From Isoetes taiwanensis (lineage: Eukaryota; Streptophyta; Lycopodiopsida; Isoetales; Isoetaceae): 64,000 nucleotides of DNA. Both the position numbers and the translations under genes were made by a program. The DNA lies in NCBI GenBank assembly GCA_021234155.1, contig JAJEKV010000066.1, forward strand, positions 4,757,153 to 4,821,152, written 5' to 3'. Shown piece after piece: positions 27,021 to 40,687 of this stretch. The first letter of the stretch is position 1. Every line of letters begins with the position of its first letter. The notes beneath the pieces are model-generated. The model was not told the DNA's origin and searched no databases. It saw only the letters and a list, made by a program, of their open reading frames with translations.

Positions 27021-29034
27021 TTGATATTCCCTTTATTTTTCATGGTAGGATGTGTGCGCTACCCACTATCCACCATTGTAGAAAAATCATTTGAGATGAA
27101 TGAGAAGCCTAGTCTAGTCGGGCGGTTTGTTGGTTTCATGCGAGCCCCATTCTAGAATTTCTACAAAAGGAACATTTAGACACTTCTGTAATAGGATCTC
27201 AGAAGCTTTTGCAGGTGTTTTCTGGACCCTACAAATGACATTCGGATAGCTTTGGGGAATTGGGACTGACATATATTACCTCTCCGATTAGGTTTGGACC
27301 ATCGACATATATATTTGGCCACCGGGCGATAAACTAATACAAGGAATCAATATCTCCTTTTTTCACCCATATATGGTCTTTTGTATGGATCATCTGAAAT
27401 TGTATAGCATCCATTTTACTTCAACGTCCACTTCCGGGTTTATTCCAATCTCTAGAGCATGTTGACTCAGCAATATGAAATATTGTCGCCTAAGCTGCTG
27501 AACCGAATTTCAAAGGAATTGTAGCCCAAGCAATAATAGATGGTCATTCAGTTTTGTTCGATTATTATGAATCAGACTAGAATTTTCGGTGCCTTGATGT
27601 CCTTATTTTAGCAAAAGAAAGTATTATGCCATAATAGTGAAGGTCCAATATGGTATATTTGCATGCAAATGCCATAATGCATTTAGCATCAGATGAAGCA
27701 ATGTCGATGCATATGATTGAGTATATTCTAGCTTACACAAAGATAATGGAGAGTAAAATATACAAGCATATGTATTTGAATGCATATGCGTATGATTGAG
27801 TATGTTTTGGCTTAGACAAATATAATGGAGAGTAAAATATACAAGCATATGTGTTTAACTGGGCAGGAGTAAAAGTCAACTTCAATGCTTGCACTGGCAG
27901 TACTCAAGATATAAACTAATTTTTAACCTTTCATAATAACAATTTAGAATGCACGAGGATGACATGCACAAAAAACCTTTGGAAAATTGGTTGACATTTT
28001 GAAAGTGTCTTGGTGGGCATATTATTCCTCCTTTCACATAGTATAATTGAATGCGATTTAAAGGTTCAACATAAACACTTGCTTAGTGAAAATACTTTGG
28101 CTAAGTCAAATGGATAAATGCATGGGGCTTTTTATGCCAAAAAGCAAAGGTATTCTATTCTCGCTTTGTAATACAAAAACTACATGCAAAACCAAATTAT
28201 GACCACCTTTGTAATACAAAAACTACATGCAAAAACCAAATTATGTAGACATAAATGAACATCAAAACCAAATTATACACTCTCTTCTCATTGTTGACTT
28301 ATCATTTCATGAGTTTGACTAATCTCCAAAGAACGTTGGGCACTATTACTATCTTTGAAATATAAACTTAGATATTTGGAAACATGCATATAGTTCTCAA
28401 CAATCTAAAGTAGAATGCATAAAAATTCCGCATAAGTTTCCAACTTTAGCCCAATGCTAACCACGCCAACTTATCTCACCATTTATGTTTTTGCTAAAGC
28501 ACCGTTGCTATAAGTACATAAAGACTCATCTATTTATGCCTTTTTTGCATTCAGCATGCATTTGATCAGATAAATGGTTCATAAGTTTGCATGTGTGAAA
28601 AAAATACCTCATCTCAATAAAGACCATGTATTGTTGAGAGGTTTCCAACATTTGCCTCAAAGACAGCGGCACCATTACTAGTTATTAGTATCTTTATCTT
28701 CCTATTATTAAATACTTTGCTTTTAGGTATGATATATGTATTACATGCATTAATGTTATCATTTTTCTTGTGTCTACAACTCCTCTTTTTGTTATTTGTG
28801 ATTCATTTGTTTAATGGCCACATCGCAATTGTTTGTTAAATACCACGATCGCATGATTAGAAACCCGCCCGTGAGTCACGTAGAGAACAAAATTGACTTA
28901 CCCTTACAATATGACAAGATGGTTCAAAGAGATTTTGAGCGGAAGTTTCTTGAATCAGTGGTCAATTCGAATGAGAGCATGCAAAGTTTTTTCGCCAGAT
29001 CGCGTTAGGAAGATTTCGGCGTGAATGATCAAAA
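27021..29034. other. Non-coding stretch with short tandem duplications
   Basis: Two visible duplications: an ~80-bp unit around 27,705-27,860 (sharing AATGGAGAGTAAAATATAC) and a ~39-bp unit around 28,163-28,243 (sharing TTTGTAATACAAAAACTAC). A 64-codon ORF at 28,814-29,008 on the plus strand begins with a proper ATG but has no recognisable family. Confidence 0.5.
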
Positions 29035-29912
29035 GAGGCGGTAGAGAAAATACGTGAAATACGCTTTAAACAATAAAAATATGTATTTTTTTGACTTTTA
29101 TATATTTGAATTTTTTATTTAAATGCGTCACGGAACCTATCCTCAGCCATAGTCCTCATGGATGTTAATGTTTAATTCAAGTCAATTCAATTTGGGATCT
29201 TCATATGCCTTTGTATTCTAGCTTTTATAAGCATTAGGACATTTTGATATAGGCATGTAATGACAACATGGATAATCTATGGTGAGTCATATGGATGAGA
29301 GTAGGACAATGATTGTATGGTGGTGGTTACAAAATTATTTATAAAGAACCTTAAGAAATCACACCACTCTTTAGAGAATCATAAGCCTTAAAAAGACACG
29401 CTTAAAAACTTATATAAACCACATCTCCGTGAAATGTACCGCTTAAAAACACCACCACCGAAAACAAACTTTTACCCCCTTTACCTCTATGGTTATAATC
29501 AGGGATGTCGCATTGGGCCGGAGTAATGACACTTTTATGCATCTACTATGAGTTTGTTTTTTCTGATAAGTCTCTTGTTTCATGGTTCAGTAAGAATCAA
29601 AGATTGTGTTGTTGTGTCTTCAATCCGAAAATGAGCATGTCGCCTCTTTAGCTTAGTCGAGATCCTGTGTGAAGGCGTAAGAATGTTGAATGTTTTCGGC
29701 CGAGTGCAATTGGAGCCCATTTACGGCTATTATGTGATAAACCGTGGTACTATTAATTTGTCTCACGCATGAAATCTTTTACACCTAAATCTAAGCACAT
29801 TGAAGTTCATTATCATTATGTGAAGTCGGGAGGTAAAGAAAAGGATGATTGCCTGGAGTATTGTCGCTTGACTCCTATGGTTGCAGAGATATCTTTACTT
29901 AAATCATTAGGG
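29035..29912 (+). mobile_element. Copia-linked repeat, copy 2
   Basis: Direct copy of 23,930-24,829 about 5.1 kb away, with many small indels. The RNase H part (about 29,490-29,905) still shows the equivalents of the CDN, INLS and KHIEVHYHYV boxes, but in several frames. After AAATCATTAGGG the sequence is unrelated to copy 1, so the LTR is missing here. Confidence 0.7.
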
Positions 29913-30334
29913 CCTAACTAGAGGTATGCAACCTCTATACTTTACATTATGCTCATGACCAAGATCACCGAAAGCAGTATATATGTGTGTCATCTAAACT
30001 CAAAGACATGACTTGCTCTTCATCAAAGATCCTCCAATGGTTGTGAGTCGTGCCCACACAGGTGGACTAGCAGGAACAACAGGTTCAAGAGCTTGGTCAA
30101 TTCCTCGGGACGCCTCGATGACAGCAATGGGTGCCCCAAGTGGACTTCTAACCCCTTGTCTCACCCTAAGTCTCGTTCTCACCGTAATCTTTCTTTGTCT
30201 CAATCCTCCTCGCCAACACCCTTTTGAAAACCAAATATGGATGCCACTCTAGACATCCCCCCTTGGGTACATAAACTCCTTAAGCCTTATAAAAGATTCT
30301 GGTAGCCTTCCCTTTGCATCAACAACTTACTCCT
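29913..30334. other. Unassigned sequence in place of the 5' end of the gypsy LTR
   Basis: Does not match 44,531-44,745, which is the corresponding first part of the right LTR. The 79-codon ORF at 30,013-30,252 (plus) has no recognisable family. Confidence 0.45.
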
Positions 30335-31725
30335 AATTGCTACTTTTGGGAAGGCCACCGCCCAACCGATTGGACACAAGATGGGGGATTTCCAAATAGG
30401 GCTGTCAACCGATCCCTATCCCCGTGGTGGTTGACTCCCCACCTTCCAAAGAAGGAGCAAGAGCCGAAAGCCATCATACCAGCGTAGCCACCATACACAA
30501 GTAGAACCTCAGGAAGGGTTTAACCTCAACACCCAAGAGATGGAAGCACCCCATGGTAACGAAGTCTAGCTGAAACTCGTGTGGGCGGCTAGATAGCCAT
30601 GAATTCTAGATAACGCCCCTATTGGGCCTTGGTTGTGTTTGTTTCTCTGGTTTCTCTTTGTGTTTCAATCATAGGAACTAACCCTTGGTTTAAAGGCAAG
30701 TTCTCTTTATATTTGATTCCGTTTTTGCTCAAAGGATGGATTGTTAGTTCTTTGTCTAGTCTTACTCAAATGGGGATTACTGAGGTAGAGACCTCTCGAG
30801 CCATGTATTGTAGTATGCTCCTAGATAGCTCAGAGAGTCCCATTAATCATGCCCGGTGAATGCACAAGAGCTTCCACCGGTCCTAGATGCTATTGACCGC
30901 TTAGCACCCCATAAGGGAACACAAGCAGAAGTGGGGGTGGGTCACGGCACTAACATAAAAGGCCTCGAGACCTCTACAGCAATAGGGTCTAATAGCCTAA
31001 TTGAAGAAAAGCACTCCGGGCCGGGCATGGGTCCGACACTCCCCCGGCACAGAGGGTGTGACCAAGCATGGGGCATCCCTGCATTTTGAGTAGATTTAGG
31101 TGAGTGTTCGCACGGAGCGGGTCGCCGATGACGACGATCTTCAGCTCACCCATGGAACCCACCGTGGATTCCGAAGGGGGACGCCCCATCTTAATCGTGA
31201 GTCATGAACCCGGAGTAGGCTCAAGCGGGTGCATACCTGAACCGCTGCCTCCTGAAGCCATAGCGGAATTGACCTATCCGCAAAGTGCGCCGTGAGGGGC
31301 GGATGGAGTGGACAACCCTTTAGCCGATGTTCTATACCAACCAACGCCATGCCAAGACTGGCCCCACGATCTCTTTGAGGCCCAACCACAACTGCTCCTC
31401 ACTGAGTCTCGAGCCGGGTAGAACCCGGGTTCGTGCTTTCTTAGTGTTAGATGCATATTCTTTGCCGCTATATTGATGGATGAGCCACCCTTCGGTGGTT
31501 GATATTATATGATTTATGCCGCGGTGCTAACCTTGTATTCACGCCCTAACGAGTCCCATTGAAGGCGCAACGAATGACCCCCTTCGTTCTTCTTTCGGCA
31601 CCATATTATGGGTGGCCGGAATAGACGTAGGGCCCCCGCCATGTTGAGATGACGGCCATGGGAGGGGAAAGTCCTCAGATGTATAATGCAATCGGTGGTC
31701 GATATATATCTGTGGAGCCGCCACA
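30335..31725 (+). repeat. 5' LTR of the gypsy element, left edge missing
   Basis: Matches the right LTR from ATTGCTxxTTTTGGGAAGGCC through to the CACA just before the primer site. Landmarks shared by both LTRs include CCCCTATTGGGCCTTG, GTTCTTTGTCTAGTCTTACT, GCCATGTATTGTAGTATGCT and ATGCATATTCTTTGCCG. The first ~215 bp of the right LTR have no counterpart here. Many one- to several-base indels separate the two. Confidence 0.8.
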
Positions 31726-31745
31726 GTTGGTCAGAGTCGATTTCG
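31726..31745 (+). promoter_or_regulatory. Probable primer binding site
   Basis: GTTGGTCAGAGTC directly follows the CA end of the LTR and resembles the initiator-tRNA-Met complement TGGTATCAGAGC with three bases lost. Its position is correct for minus-strand priming. Confidence 0.45.
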
Positions 31746-34700
31746 TTACTGAACATAGACCGCCAAACACTAACTCAGAAAGTACCCGTGAGTTAGGAGG
31801 AGGCTAAGTCAATGTGTTGTTAGTCCCTTGATGTTTGCCTTGTTAGGTTAAATTAAGAAATTGTAGCTTTAAAGAGGATAGGGCGAATCGAGGGCCCAAG
31901 ATTGGAAGCCTAAAGCAAGTCAAGAGGGTAGCTCAAATGATGAAGAGGGTGGTTCCGCTGGACGGGCGCATCAATTACCTTTAGAACACGACTCTAGGCT
32001 TAAAATGGTCAAGGCGGGCGTGCCAAAACCAACTCTCGGGCGCCGCTATTGTCGTCATTTTACGGGCAGACGAAAGCCGGAAATGCACGGCTACCGACTG
32101 GGCCAGACCCGAAGCCAACGCTGGCCCGCCCAGGTCAATCCCCAGCGGGCGCTGTTTTCGACGACCCCTTACCGAGGCGAAGATCGTGATATACGCAAAC
32201 TCGATCGTGAGTGCCGCTACAGATTTCCGGCCAGATAATTATTTTATAATAACAAAATTAAAAAAGTTAATAAGAAAAATTTTAAATTTTAAAGTTAACC
32301 GTCGTTAACCATCTCTTTTGTTATTTCCACCTTTGCCTTCTCAAATTTCAATCGCCTCGAAATGGTCACATCGCCACTGTGACTCGGATTTTGTTTCTTC
32401 TCCCTCCCCTTGTGCCTTAATGAATCCCCCAGAAGGCGCTCCTTTGCCGCCTCCTTCACCGCCACCACTCACTTTCTATACCTTTAACGCCAGCTATGCA
32501 TATCACAAAGAGTGCCCCGACCCATCTACTTTGAGCATCGTGGGAGATTTACACCATGACGCCAAGCACATGGCCATTGCATCCGGGCCTTTTATCGGGA
32601 CATACTCGATGAGTCGGTAAATAGGTTTGAGAACAACGATAGATCCCTATCCCATCTATCACTTTCGTGAGCTATTCTGATCCTACTGAACCTTCGCCAG
32701 CCTTATACCATTGTTGAGCAACCCGACATGGTCATGATGCTCATTAAATTTATCCTCCCGAGCGTGAAGGCCACACCGAGGAGGAAGACATCAGATTGCA
32801 GGCCTAATCGTGTCAGGGTTTGGCCGTAGAGGATGATCATCTGAGATCGAAAGCAGCAGACACGGGCGCCCGTGGAAGGAATACAGTATTCTGGACGGCT
32901 TTGTTGGCCATTGACAGAGCCATTGAGGTTCCTCTCCATACCGGCATGAGGGTTCCGGAAGAATTTTGTATGGGGGAGAACTCGATATTAGCATAGACTA
33001 TCCGGACAAACATATTCGGGGATAGACATGGTCTGCACCACAAATGGGTAAATTAAGTCGGGAACTTAATCGGCGGACGACTACTTGTACCTTTTGCCTC
33101 GATTCAAGAAGATCCGAGGAGAGCCCGGAGAACGGAGAAGCTCGAACAGAGGATGGATCGGCGTGACCGGAACCCATAAGACTAAGGAGACGGGGAGGGC
33201 CGGCCCAACTCGACGATGTGATCAAGTAAAACACCGGAGAAAGGGTCCAGCCCATAAGACCGGCAACAAGATAAAGAGAACCAAGGACCGCCGGGGCTTT
33301 GAAAGAAGACGGTTCAACCGAGGCAAAGCTGGTGGATAGCCCCCTAACCGGGTTGTTAGCTAAGACGTGCCAGACCGACGGGCCGCCGAAAAGCCCGCCA
33401 CGAGGGAAGCTCCTCACGTGCACCGACGGCGACGCGGCCTTAAGGAAATCCGCGAAGTTCCAAGTCTACAGCCATGACGTAGTTACCTTCCTGCAGGCCG
33501 GTAATTTGTGAGATCGGCGTTGTTGTTCAAGACCGACTCCGCTTCCGCATCTTTTGCAATTTGGCACTCCAAGAGGTCACCAAGTTTTACTTGGTGGCAC
33601 TTTGGTGACGCTTACTTTTTGCGTTAATCCACGCAAAGAGGGTAAACCATAATGCCTAAAAGATTTGGCCTCGCCTCGCCAGGATTCTGGGAGCATCCTT
33701 AGCATATTTGCAGACTCCGCGATTTGTAAATATTTTCTTGTGATATTTAATAAAAAACTTTTTATTTCAAGTTAAAAGCTTAATTATTTTATGTTAAATA
33801 TGAAACAAAATGCCGACGCTTCAATAAAAAAAGAAGCTAAAAGGGACTTTTAAAGTTTATTTCAAATGCTTTTCCTCTCCTCCCTTCTAGCCATACGCCA
33901 CACCTTTGTCGCCGGGTACTGATGATGGAGAGCAATGGATCCGCGAAGTCCCTTTCACCCGGTTTCACCTTTGCTATGTCAACGCTTCAGATCTCCCCAA
34001 TATGCGCAGAGGCATCCTGATATGCCTCTGATTCTTCGACTTCTACATGGAGGAAATGCTTCCCTATGTATTCCTTTTGGGGATCCTCCCAGCTTTATCT
34101 AGAGCTGGGAGGTAGTCCTACAGATGTTAGGGGCGAGACACCTACCCATGCTTAATGATGTCCTGAAGGTGAGGTCCGATGGGTAAACACTTGCCCGTGG
34201 TCCGGCCAAATAGGGGCAATATCCTGAAGTTAATTTCACAGCCATCCTCATGGACCAATACGTTGAGGATGAAATCACCGTGAGAGAAAGGCAACCGCCG
34301 AGTCGCCCGAGGAGGGGGACGACGCAGCACATAGGTATGGCTGACTTGCCCGCTGGAAACAAGATTAGCGGAGGAGTTGCCATCGCCGTGGAACAAGCTA
34401 TAGGCTTTGTCGTGATTAGACGACCTTCCGTTATCTATCACAAGGGCAAGAGTACCTCTTGGATGATATTATCTGGACGTATCACATGGTGGCCGATTTT
34501 CGACGCAAAGTTTAAAGACCATGTACTTTATGAGCTTATGGAGGTCAGATGGACGATTTTATTGACTTCACTTCTGCTGAGCTTCCTCCAGGTGCAGCGG
34601 CTGCTCCAGTTCCCTTAAGAGACCATAGAGCGGCGAGACTCTATTACGCCGAGGACTTCGCGGATGCGGGAGCCGGCCTCGCGGCCTTCACCAGATGCCT

Positions 34701-34969
34701 TCATCGCCATGGGACTCACGCCCCAAAACAACATGGTTGAGGTCCCTCCCGACTTCGGATGATGAAATTTGCGAAATGCGTTAGCGTGGTCAAAATATGT
34801 AAACATAAGCAGATATATGGATTTGTGTAAATAATCGCGATTTATGTGGCAATATACTTGCTCCTTGGAGCCCCTATCTGCCAACGGATCTATAACAGCC
34901 CGAGCTTGTCGAATGACCCATTTTGTTACCTCTCGGCTGATATTGCGCTCTATATAACTAAGGACATGT
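31746..34969 (+). other. Gypsy internal region, left part; gag not recognised
   Basis: Frequent small ORFs occur on both strands, the largest a 141-codon minus-strand ORF at 32,998-33,423 and a 122-codon plus ORF at 34,250-34,618. None resembles Retrotrans_gag or a CCHC knuckle. A Pro-rich stretch is encoded near 32,420-32,470. The block 32,230-32,310 is AT-rich. By position it should include the leader and gag, but this is inference. Confidence 0.4.
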
Positions 34970-37815
34970 TTATGTAATAGGGGACATGAATGCAGGCTCA
35001 AGAATAAGCAAGCTTGTTTTGCTTCGTGAAGGAAATCATTTCAGGCTTATAAACGGGTAGCCGGTCCTTTGTTGTCATGGCCTAGGACCCTTATGATATG
35101 CATATGAATAAAATGGGAGAACACATCTTTGACTTATGTGAAGCCACATAGAATTAGTCGCGGTATAATGGTGCAGCCGTATTTTAATCAAACAAATACA
35201 CATGTTTTCGGCCCAATGGAAATAGGCTTTGTGGATATGTTATTGGGAAGTCTGCATGATATGCACTGGTGACTAGTTTTGAAGTTCTTCCTCAAAGATG
35301 AGGACTGGATCATGCCCTCTTGTCATAAAATACAAGGCTTAAAGTCAAATGCGGGGAAAAGCAAAAACAAGCCCCATCCAGGTTTAAAGTGCAATATAAA
35401 CTTCTTTGGGCAATATGAAAAGCAATTGATTCAAGCTTGGAAGGAACTCTTTGGCCTCACGTGATGATGTTGAAGAATGCATACTTGCTTAAAAGCAGTC
35501 CTGTATCGCCTGCAAGTGTCTTTGGACTTACTAAACCAAGGCCTGACTAAATACCATAAAAAAAGTGGTTTGATCATGAATGTATTATGGCCCAGCATTC
35601 AAGCTGCTATAGACAAATGTGCTGCCAAGAGAGATTATAAGAATCTTGTTACATAAAAGCTAAAATGGGAAAGTGAGCATTTGCAAAACTTCTAGATGAT
35701 ATTACGATTGGATCCAAAATGTTTTGGACAAACCGCAACATCCCATTGAGTTGGGAGGAGAGATGCCTGACGAAAGTTTGCTTGAATGGATAAAGAATTA
35801 TACATCAAGGTTAATAGCAATGAAATGCAAATTAGTGGTTGCCTATACTACACTCTTTGATAGTTTGAATGTTACATATGCTTTACAAAGGATGCAAATA
35901 GAATCTTAAATGGGTTACTGTATCTTTATTCGCTTAAATGGGGAGGTGATCTTTTAAATGATAAGTTTTAGGATATTTGTAACTTGGCTTTCCATTATGA
36001 CTCCCTGAGAAATGGTATTTAAAGCAAGGTGGTTCCTATTCATAAGTCGGTGATAAAAACCGAGGCAGAAATTATCTGGACAATTTTGGTTAACTAATGT
36101 ATTTGCAAAACTCTTTGCAACTATGCTTGAGAGAAAGCTCTCCTGGTGGGCTGACGAGAAGAACGGCGTGCTTTATGGACTTAAAGCAGGTTTTAGCCAT
36201 GACCATTCCATTTGTTGATCATTTAGTCACTTTACGGGTGATTAATGAAAGCAAAGAAGCGGTGCTAGACATAATCAGTTTTGGCCTTCATTGATCTAGC
36301 AAAAGTTTTGATGAGGTGACTTGCGAAGGCTAGGAGAGCTGCTACAAGTTCCCAACTCCAACAAAGCGATTCAGCTGCCTATACCAACAAACTCATTGAA
36401 CTTTCATTTCCATTTAAAAAGTTAATCGAACAGGTCCAGAGCACGATTGGGGTGGAACAGGTGCCTTTGTTCTCCCACTCTCTTTGGACTTTATATTGAT
36501 GAACTAGAGGGGCTTTCCTGCGTATGGGAGGAGTTGGAGTCAATGTTGGTGGAATCTCATACGGGGTTTTACTTTTGCTTGGATGATATAGTTTTTGATT
36601 TCTAGAGCTGCTTGCTGGTCTGATCATTTAGATACTCTTATTTTCAAAAAAGGTATGGCTATCAATGTTGCAAAATCAAAAAGTCATGATAGTTGGCACA
36701 AAAAAAACTTTTCGATTCACCATTGGGGAATGTGAGTTAGAAACAGTGCATAGTTATAAATACCTTGGAATAGTGGCAAGTAATTATTCATGGAAGCCGC
36801 AGCTGAAAAGCAATACGGTGGGCTTGTGAACCCTTTATGGTATGTTCCATAATTTGTGTGTGAATAACTTGTGGCATTGGCCTCGTGAGATTACTTTTAT
36901 GACACTCCAAGTTAAGGCGGTCAGTTCTATATGGTTGTCCGGCTTGGGCCCTTGACTTGTCGGCCCAAAGCAGGACAAGCATTGAAAAGGTGCGTAAACG
37001 TTCTCATGGAAACTTGGAACTAAATAAACTCCATATCAAGACATGCTTCTGCGAGCCCGGATTGATTCCCCTTGAAACCGGCTTTTATGCCTACTCATTA
37101 CATATATAAATCCGGGTGAAATTACTCCTCGCATCGTCTCCTTCCGTGCCTATCACGGCAACCAAAGCACGAGGATGGTTCTCCAAGTGATTCAATGGGC
37201 AGAAAAAGTGGGTGTAGATGATTACCCCGCTGGGTCGAGTCAACCAAACTAAAAGAGGTAATGCGATGCAAATACTTCCTAAGAGTCTTGGGCAAATTGT
37301 AGGATCCAATGATATTGCTTTTTCGTGAAAAAAACTTTTATAGAGATGATATTAATAATAGTATGGCTGCATATGGAGAACAATCTTACGCATATCTATA
37401 TTAGCGGGTGAAAAATAGAATCTTTGATTTCGGCAATCTGAACTTCCTCTCATCATCTACACATTGAGACGTGGTGAAGGTGGTATGGTACTCCCGACAT
37501 ACAAGGCTTCCCAAGGCTGTCTTGACCTCTAAAATTGAGTCAAATGAGGTGCATTACTTTTTGGGTCTCCGCCTATGAACATAAGAAGTAAGTATAACAT
37601 TTCGTGGTCCACATTGGCAGAACTTTTAATAGCCTCCAAATCTCTTAGTTCATATCTCTCGATGTTTGGAACGAAATACATAATGGAGTTGTTTGTTAAT
37701 ATGGGAAATAGCGAGCTACAGGTGCCTTTGTTTTAAGCGCCTTGGACTATATATCTTTTGTAATATTTTAAGCATATGGACACGAGGGTCTTAAATGGCA
37801 TGATTAATATATTAT
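34970..37815 (+). mobile_element. 5'-truncated LINE nested inside the gypsy element
   Basis: Plus-strand frames show the linker before the RT (HPIELGGEMPDESL at 35,738-35,785), the fingers (DHLVTLRVINESKEAV at about 36,217-36,264), a damaged GVKQGCPLSP equivalent near 36,430-36,500 followed by an LDFILMN palm stretch, INVAKSKSHD near 36,662, the YKYLGI box near 36,750-36,775, and EPGLIPLETGFYAYSLHI at about 37,055-37,110. The order and motifs fit a CR1/L2/RTE-like LINE ORF2. No A-tail is visible at the 3' edge, which is estimated. It carries many stops. Confidence 0.7.
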
Positions 37816-40680
37816 TATCATAATCCTGCTTATAGAAGGAGGAGCAACAGGAACCAAAGGGAGGAAAAGTCCCCATGGACTTGGATAGGAATGGCTACAT
37901 CCGAGACCCATAAAGGGAAGGTCTTTGGTAACCACCTCACCCCGTTCTTTTAATGCGACCTTAAACTGAGGAGCAAGTCCTTTTTATAGCCGAGATCTGG
38001 GGCTAGAGGCTGAAAGCTTCATGGTGGGCCCTCCGTGCTCTCTCTACAGCGACCTAAGAAGCTTCTCTATGATCACGTTACTTATGTACTTCGTGCAGCG
38101 AGGATGCTGCCACAGCGGCCTTGGGTGGGGATAATGCATATGGATGTGAGCATGAAGCTCCTCACGGCAGCCCCATTGGCCATTGCCTATCATAGGAGGT
38201 TGCATCTGTGCGGCTGCCCGCGGTGGGCCGGGGGTGACTCGGGCTGGCGACACCGGCCGCCTCCACCGCACTCCTAGAGGCCCCGGATGAAGAGAGGACC
38301 TAGCCCTAAACTAATTGTACTTCTGCATTTTTATATTCGTGTGATTGTGAAGATTTTGATTGGCAAATGTTTTAGCTATGTTATAATATGATGTACCTTA
38401 TTTCCTTATTAAATCACAACTCTTTGTCTTGATAAGTATAAGTGAATTGTTTTTTTGAATGACGTCCTCTTCAAATTAACGTTTAGAATATGGTGGAATT
38501 ACAAATGTTCTATATTCATTCCAACTATCTTGCGAGAGAGAGACCCTTTGGGAATATGAGGAAGGAGCGGAGCATGGTGAGGAGGAGGGATGATCCCGAC
38601 CGCCGAGGGAAGCGGGACTATGGCCGTAGATATGGTGAATATCCGGAGGGGATGAAGGCTATGAGATGGAACCACCGCCACAGAGAACCCTACGATCGAC
38701 AAGGGTTGGAATAGTTAACATCCTTAGGGCGAGCTTTGAGGACCTGGCGTGCAACCGCGGTGCACAGGACTGTTGGGTAGGCACGAGGCTTTGGCAGGAC
38801 GCCTTGACCACCTTTGCAACTCTTCTATACCTGGAGGTTTTCAATCTTCTCATTGTTAGCCCAGCATTAGAATACCAACCGGTGATTGTCAAGCACGGGC
38901 ACGCTATAAGCTTCGTTAGAAATGCTGCGGAAGGAGTGTAAGATTCGCGATCTGTACCCTTAGCGAACCTAGGCTGATGCTCTCGATTCACGTTTTTGTT
39001 CTTTGATGCTGGCCAATACTTGGTAGAACTTTAAAACTTCACTTGTATTTTACCTCCTTTTGTATCCCAACCCGTAGCCGCAATCCACTGCGTTGTTGTA
39101 CTCAACTTGAATGAAATAAAACATTAGTTTCCTATTTGTATATTTCTTGTCACTATAAATAAATGTTATCTTAAAAGGAATTGTACATTCTTGTAAATTT
39201 GCTTATACTTTCATGAATGCTGCATTTATAGGCGGTACGCGTACTTGCCGCTTACAGCAAACACCACTCAGCATGGTGGTGACACTGAAACGAGGGAATT
39301 GATGTTAATGAAAAGGCGGCTTCGGTGGTCTGAGGCCTATGTATTTGCATGCCAACCCGCATAATGTGGAACCGGGAGGAGCCGATCGAATTACCTCCGT
39401 AGCGACCGTGGAGTCCCCCCGCACAACAGCCATCTCCCCAGGAGCCAGTCCTGTACCTGTATCATGAGGCCTCATGGCTAGTGTCACCGAAGTTCCCTAA
39501 TGATGGCGCCACTTCTCACACTCAACCACTTCGGCGTCTTCACGGGTCATCGCTGTCAGTCAGTGACCATGCTTAAGCGTAGAGATAAGGAATACCGTAA
39601 AAAAGCTGATACAAATGCATAACTAGTATATGGAAGAAACGAAGTTGGCCCGGTTGATGGGAAAACCAAGAGGCGGCCCGAATCTGGAAACAAGTTGGAC
39701 AAAATGAAGGAATTTGGGGAAGTCCTATGGAATGACGGAAAAAGAGGAAAGGTTGCCACCACCAACCTTACGGAGCTGCCCGTGTTGGTGGAAGGTTATG
39801 CGAGCTAAGCGGACGGGCGGGAAGTTCAAAAAGTTCAAGCACAGCTAAGACTTTTAAATCGTATTTCACGTGCCTACGTCGCGCACAAAATGCCATGAAT
39901 CAGAACCTTTTCGGTTAAGCGAAGAGGCATATCCGTTCAGGCCTACAGCGGTAATTCATGCTTTGAGTTGTATGTACCAGGGATGAATGAGAAGAAGGCG
40001 GTAGAAGGGGCTACGTGGAAGGTTGGCCCATCCATTAAGCCGAATAGTGAGGCCATGAACCCAAAAATCGTGCTTGAAAGCGGAGGCTAGGCATTAAGCC
40101 TGAAGACACCAAGGAACCCGATTATCACGACGCTCCTTACTGCAGCCACTACGAAAAGTCCACGCCATATAAGCCGCTCGCGGTCAGGGGCCTCTCAATG
40201 AGAACTCCTGCGGTGCGGAAAAGGTCACCTTCAACATCTGGGACAAACCCACCAATGTTGGCAAAGGAAGTTAGGAATCTCTGCAGTCTATTTAAAGAGG
40301 CCGAGATCCAGCCTACGTGGGAATGAAAGGCAATATTCTGGTGTATGGAAACCCGGGCATTATATGCGAGGAGTACCCTTCGTCCGCCTTGAGGCACTTT
40401 AAGCAGCCATGCTTGCGACCTCGATGGGAAGATGCAGGTCAATCGCACATGGGAGCGAGGCTCCCAAAGTACATTCGCAGTGCGTCTCTTATTCTGCCAC
40501 CGCAAGCGCGCTGAAAAGTCAACCTTGATTATTTCTACAATAAACCAAGTAGGCGGTAAGCCTTTCATAATTTTGATGAACCTGGGTAAAATGCAGCATA
40601 ATTTTACTTCTCCTAGAATGGCCCAAGTATTCTGACTTGAAGCGTTGAGATCCACGACCTAAGCCGATCCGTTAACCCGA
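37816..40680 (+). other. Gypsy internal region, right of the nested LINE; gag/protease upstream region
   Basis: No confident domain. A 74-codon ORF at 38,490-38,714 is Arg-rich (RRRDDPDRRGKRDYGRRYG), as nucleic-acid-binding gag tails can be, but has no zinc knuckle. A 168-codon minus-strand ORF at 40,149-40,655 is antisense to the element and looks fortuitous. Confidence 0.35.
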
Positions 40681-40687
40681 TTAGTAG

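Noticed and set aside
28814-29008. Short gene with a clean ATG (64 codons)
   Set aside because: No recognisable family, promoter or splice context; length is within chance for this composition.
32998-33423. 141-codon minus-strand ORF as a possible gene in the gypsy internal region
   Set aside because: No domain, no start context, and the opposite strand carries open frames over the same bases.
40149-40655. 168-codon minus-strand ORF
   Set aside because: It lies antisense to the gypsy gag/protease region and resembles no family; most likely fortuitous.
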